The notes below the pieces were generated by a model. That model did no database searches, had not been told where the DNA came from, and saw nothing but the letters and a program-made list of their open reading frames with translations. The translations under genes were made by a program, and so were the position numbers. This document shows, in pieces, positions 61,401-64,000 of a DNA stretch of 64,000 nucleotides. Source of the DNA: Hymenolepis diminuta (lineage: Eukaryota > Platyhelminthes > Cestoda > Cyclophyllidea > Hymenolepididae); NCBI GenBank assembly GCA_900708905.1, contig CAADRB010000016.1:896513-960512 (forward strand), in the 5' to 3' direction. Within the stretch, counting starts at the first letter, position 1. Each line of letters opens with the position of its first letter.

Positions 61401-64000
61401 GGAAATGAGGGGCATTTAGAACAGCAGTTCTTAGAGGTGCAGTGATAGTTATATTTCCGCCAGCAGAATTAACTCGACGAGAAACAGCTTCAGGCAATGA
61501 AGATGCACTTCCCTTACTGTGGATTTAAATAAATCAGATGACAAAAGTGAACAGGATCTACTGAATTCCTTATAAGTAACATGTGTAGATTATGATAAAT
61601 TTACCGGATTTTATTGCCACGACACAAATCAGGCACAGAAGCTTCGAGATGTGTGGTTCCAAGAGGTGATCTACGTCTTCTACGTTGTCTTTTTCGAGTT
61701 TTTTCTTCTGGAACTAGTTCAATGTGGAAAATGGATTTCGAAATGCCCACGGTTTGATTATTACTCGCAAGATCGAGCAAATCTTCATGCGATTTAAGAT
61801 AACAATGTTTGTGGTAGCGCAGAATAGGATCATCTTTTTCAAAAGGTTGGTTGATCTCTACATTGGGATTCTCTGTGTTTTCTGTCACTTGATATTCGAA
61901 GTTATTCGAAATGATCAAATCTAGAAAGAATAAATAAGCATTCTTTGCGTTGCCCAAACTAGTTCAATATTCGAATTTCTATCGATTTTCTGAACCGCTC
62001 CACCTTAAAGAAACTTGACGTCTTAACAAAATTCAATACTTTTTTATCTTGATTGGAATATACTAAAATCCTCTAACAGTTCATGTTTTCACGAAAGGAA
62101 ATCTTAGATGTTGACAATGAGGGGTTTATTTGCAGTTATTTCATCCTATGACATCAAATCTGGTTTCAAACTGTGACATCCGAGCTCTCAGTGACGGACC
62201 ACATAATAAATACCCTTTGCACACAATGACTTGAGTAGGACTGCCCGCTCCTGTCCTGAAATGTATCTAGTTTGTCTATTTAATGAATAGAAACAGTTAA
62301 AACCATGTGAACCAGACCAGGCGTGTTTTCTCTGCGGTTTTCTGGGGTCGTAAACTTTGCTCCCAATACGTAACAAACCTAGTAAAACGAAACAAAACGT
62401 AGACTACTCTGAAGGGAAGCAGTTTTCTTAAAAAGTGGCTTTTGAGTTAGATTTGATGAGAGTATGACGGGTGCAAGTAGTGTTGAAGGTCAGTGTCGAA
62501 GGCAATGAATATCATCAGCAACACAATTAAAACATCGCTGTATGTTCTCAACTATTCATTTGCAATCGGTCTTATCCTCAAACTCCATATAATTCCTTTC
62601 GTTAAAAAGTAAAAAGCGAACTCTTAACTATTATTAACTATCTATTTCTTCCTACCCTCCAGTCTGGACGGTCTGGAAACCGTCACACAGTTTCCAAACG
62701 ATGTCACAAAAAAAATTACCCAGTTTATATTTAAGGACTTTTAGGATTTGATTTGAATTGATTTAACGCACTAGTTAATGCTTAATGATTATTTCTTCAA
62801 AGATTATATCTCTACTTGATAAACACATGTCTAATTTTCCTTTTATAGGCATCGAATCAACCCCGGAGATAAGTATTGCTGTCAATCTTTAGGCGACCTA
62901 CCTGACTTATGCGTAGTTAAAGCTCAGGCAAGTAGGCTGTTTGCCATTCATAGAGCTGGTCGTTTCCTCCATTTTTTTCTTTCAGGATGTTTCAATTTTA
63001 GTTTTCCAATAAACCTCACAACCTCCAATAAACCAATAAACGTCACAATCTTGTCTCCTTTCATCTTACTGTCAGGTGAATGTCATAAAAACTTAGAAGT
63101 GGAGTAACATATTGCCTATATGCAATTCAGAAGGATGGAACCTATGTATTGTTACGAAGTGAGTGATTCCTACAGGCGGTCTCCAAATCATCCATGATTC
63201 TTATCTATCAGAGGGCGCATGGTGCCCCGTTTAATCTTGACAGTTAGTCTGGACTAAACTCTTTTACCTTTTTATTGGCTTTATACCAAATTTTCTGAAA
63301 GCCACAAACCACATTAATAGTAGACCCGCAACCTAGCGAACCAAGCATTAGTCCACGCCCCTTCACGGAAAGTGAACTAATGAACAAGACCAACCATAAG
63401 AGGTCAGTGTGTCCATTAACCAAATCAGGACATATATTCAGTTTCACACCGCTGCCTCGAGGTGGTGTTATGATTAACAAGACAAGATGGATGCCTCCTC
63501 TTATCATTCATAACCTTTATACATTTTGGTCTTTATTTCAATCTTTCGTATATCTTTAAGACTGCGTCATTTCTTCTTTACTTGTCTTATCTCTATGATG
63601 TGTCTTAAAACACGTTTATTTCGACCACACCTCTTATAGTCCACTTTGAGTTTTCTTATCAGTAGTATCAGGAAAAGCAAAGAACTCACCTTGACTAAAG
63701 TCATTGGTCCTTGTAGAAGAAGAAAAACTAAATTCACCTTCATCGTTGGTAACATCATCCATGAAAATTACCGGAAGAGGTTTTGTTTCCTTCAGTGGAG
63801 GAAAATCCTAAAAGCATAAAGTGAAATGCACTTACTGTTCTAGTAGTGACTCATAAATAGAGAAAGTATATAAATACTACATAGCCTATTTTGATCCGAT
63901 CTCTGATCTCTCTATTTGCCCATGATTTACCCGGTATATTTAAGCATAGAAACGGTAACCTAAGTTCTCTTATTATTTAGAAATCATTCTTCACCTATCC
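55412..64000 (-). CDS. TRPM: TRPM-family cation channel, C-terminal 765 residues (5' part off window)
   Basis: Plasma-membrane melastatin-type TRP channel subunit (tetrameric cation channel). Exons in transcript order: 63807-63690, 61920-61605, 61516-61210, 61135-61004, 60937-60499, 60425-60155, 59392-59109, 56834-56702, 55709-55412. Every junction is GT...AG and in phase (2298 nt including stop). Numbering within the visible part: cytosolic linker 1-230; pre-S1 KKIYEFF (230-236); S1 about 242-262; S2 about 273-291; S3 about 312-332 with WNVYD; S4 about 347-365; S5 about 371-398; pore PYFMLYGEVYAPEID (423-437); S6 about 455-478 ending AVFN; TRP helix region including RPLIPPP (506-512); Cys/basic then Ser-rich segment 529-587; LFLKKEEVEKLHDFEEECV (624-642), a TRPM hallmark; C-terminal helical coil from 667. 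No kinase or NUDT9-like domain follows. The N-terminal TRPM homology regions must lie beyond position 64000. Four introns are only 66-88 nt. Family is certain; subtype is unresolved, although YGEV and S2 resemble TRPM1/3/6/7. Confidence 0.97.
55985..56235 (-). repeat. Dispersed repeat family C, copy (-), in last TRPM intron
   Basis: Landmarks: TTTCTGTTAATAGAAAGGTC, CAACAAATAATAAGGGAGAG, TTAATCATGATGGTCAGTTT, CACTTCAATTCACTTTTTCT and AAGGTTGAGAAAACAAAATG. It fills a good part of the 992-nt intron. Confidence 0.5.
57615..57790 (+). mobile_element. SINE-like family D, copy 4, in TRPM intron
   Basis: Head GTAGCGGTGCTGGCCTACATGTCTGG and B-box-like GGTTGAAATCTAGTC, then GGCTCTAAGATGCTACACATG. It is antisense to TRPM. 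Confidence 0.4.
58085..58500 (+). repeat. Dispersed repeat family C, copy (+), in TRPM intron
   Basis: Full-looking copy: GCTCTGCTATCTTAAA at left, TTTAAACTGTAAGCCGTGG, ACTGGCAAGATCGACCCTTC, GGGTCAATAAGCACTGAACA, TAGTCCAGGAACGAAGCAT, and the right end GATTTCAGTTGCTTCCCACAG. It is antisense to TRPM, inside the intron between the exons at 59109-59392 and 56702-56834. Confidence 0.5.
58658..58924 (-). CDS. Orphan open frame inside TRPM intron, possible membrane protein exon
   Basis: Not recognised. A minus-strand frame of about 90 codons lies in the TRPM intron 56835-59108. It looks protein-like: a charged stretch with REQTETYLTL, then a hydrophobic segment (HILIGHANTLLIFCAAGYVL) followed by YKYSKFK, and it ends at a plausible donor AAG|GTAATC (58657/58656). 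A stop codon sits right before the frame, and the first ATG is near 58876. Its phase does not fit inclusion in the TRPM message. It could be an exon of a nested gene, a decayed gene fragment, or chance. Confidence 0.25.
59197..59392 (-). other. Cys/basic-rich and poly-Ser coding segment in TRPM
   Basis: First two thirds of the exon after the TRP helix. Residues 529-567 of the visible TRPM contain nine cysteines among many Arg and Lys. Residues 566-594 are almost all Ser with some Thr; a run of 12 Ser (59215-59250) is encoded by mixed TCN and AGT codons, so it is not a pure triplet microsatellite. The exon then runs on through a Gly-containing linker to HSGGL, where it splices in phase to KLFLKKEEV. 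The mammalian channels I know have only a short link here. Confidence 0.85.
59570..59840 (-). repeat. Dispersed repeat family C, copy (-), in TRPM intron
   Basis: Landmarks: AATAAGTGATAAAGAGAGGA, TTTGACTTTAAGATTCTATT, GTATGATGGTAGGTCATGCC, CACTTTAATTCATTTTTTCT, then AAAGGCTGAAAAAAG. A plus-strand open frame of 100 codons (59625-59927) lies over it and is not a gene. Confidence 0.45.
61921..63689 (-). other. TRPM intron, 1769 nt
   Basis: Separates the first two visible TRPM exons, which join in phase (G|AT gives Asp40), so no coding exon is required here. Minus-strand frames at 62188-62376 and 63244-63507 lie within it without recognisable domains or phase-compatible ends. Confidence 0.7.

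Noticed and set aside
61724..61924. Plus-strand 66-codon frame
   Set aside because: Antisense shadow of the TRPM exon 61605-61920.
55412..64000. Identity as the praziquantel-receptor TRPM
   Set aside because: The tail ends about 100 residues after the KLHDFEEEC helix without a NUDT9-like domain and the S1 residue differs; only a generic TRPM call is safe.
1..64000. CRISPR arrays, bacterial operons, integrated virus
   Set aside because: No regularly spaced direct repeats, no bacterial-type gene packing, and no viral polymerase or capsid frames were seen; the two real genes are spliced animal genes.

Overview
The window is eukaryotic (animal) nuclear DNA: strongly A+T-rich, gene-poor, full of old repeats, and carrying two intron-split protein genes with GT...AG introns. 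Both families, a secreted DNase I and a TRPM cation channel, are metazoan. A flatworm is a reasonable guess because of the base composition, the very short introns mixed with kilobase ones, and LTR elements with a tRNA-Trp-like primer site (a CsRn1-clade habit). This is an inference; no ribosomal, mitochondrial or other marker settles it.

Layout. Positions 1 to about 47,100 contain no gene that I can defend. They hold diverged repeats (LTR family A, dispersed family C, a tRNA-derived SINE-like family D), microsatellites, two assembly gaps (15811-15894 and 40905-41184) and a few orphan open frames listed at low confidence. Positions 47,105-53,957 hold a complete minus-strand gene for a secreted DNase I. 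Its 8 exons join without any frame break into 278 residues; a CRE and CCAAT box lie upstream and an AATAAA downstream. Positions 55,376-64,000 hold the 3' part of a minus-strand TRPM channel gene: 9 exons giving the last 765 residues, from the linker before S1 to the stop. Its 5' part lies beyond the window's right edge.

The two genes are tandem on the minus strand, TRPM first, about 1.45 kb apart, with a family C repeat between them. They have no obvious shared pathway. Three related solo-LTR-like repeats (family B) sit in three different introns of the DNase I gene, all antisense to it.

Most notable points: a TRPM channel with an unusual Cys/Arg/Lys-rich plus poly-Ser segment after the TRP helix and an outer pore loop without the usual cysteines; a DNase I lacking the small disulfide loop and one DNA-contact tyrosine; a 42-nt intron whose better-looking acceptor would break the frame; and tandem primer-binding-site-like modules behind the family A LTRs.
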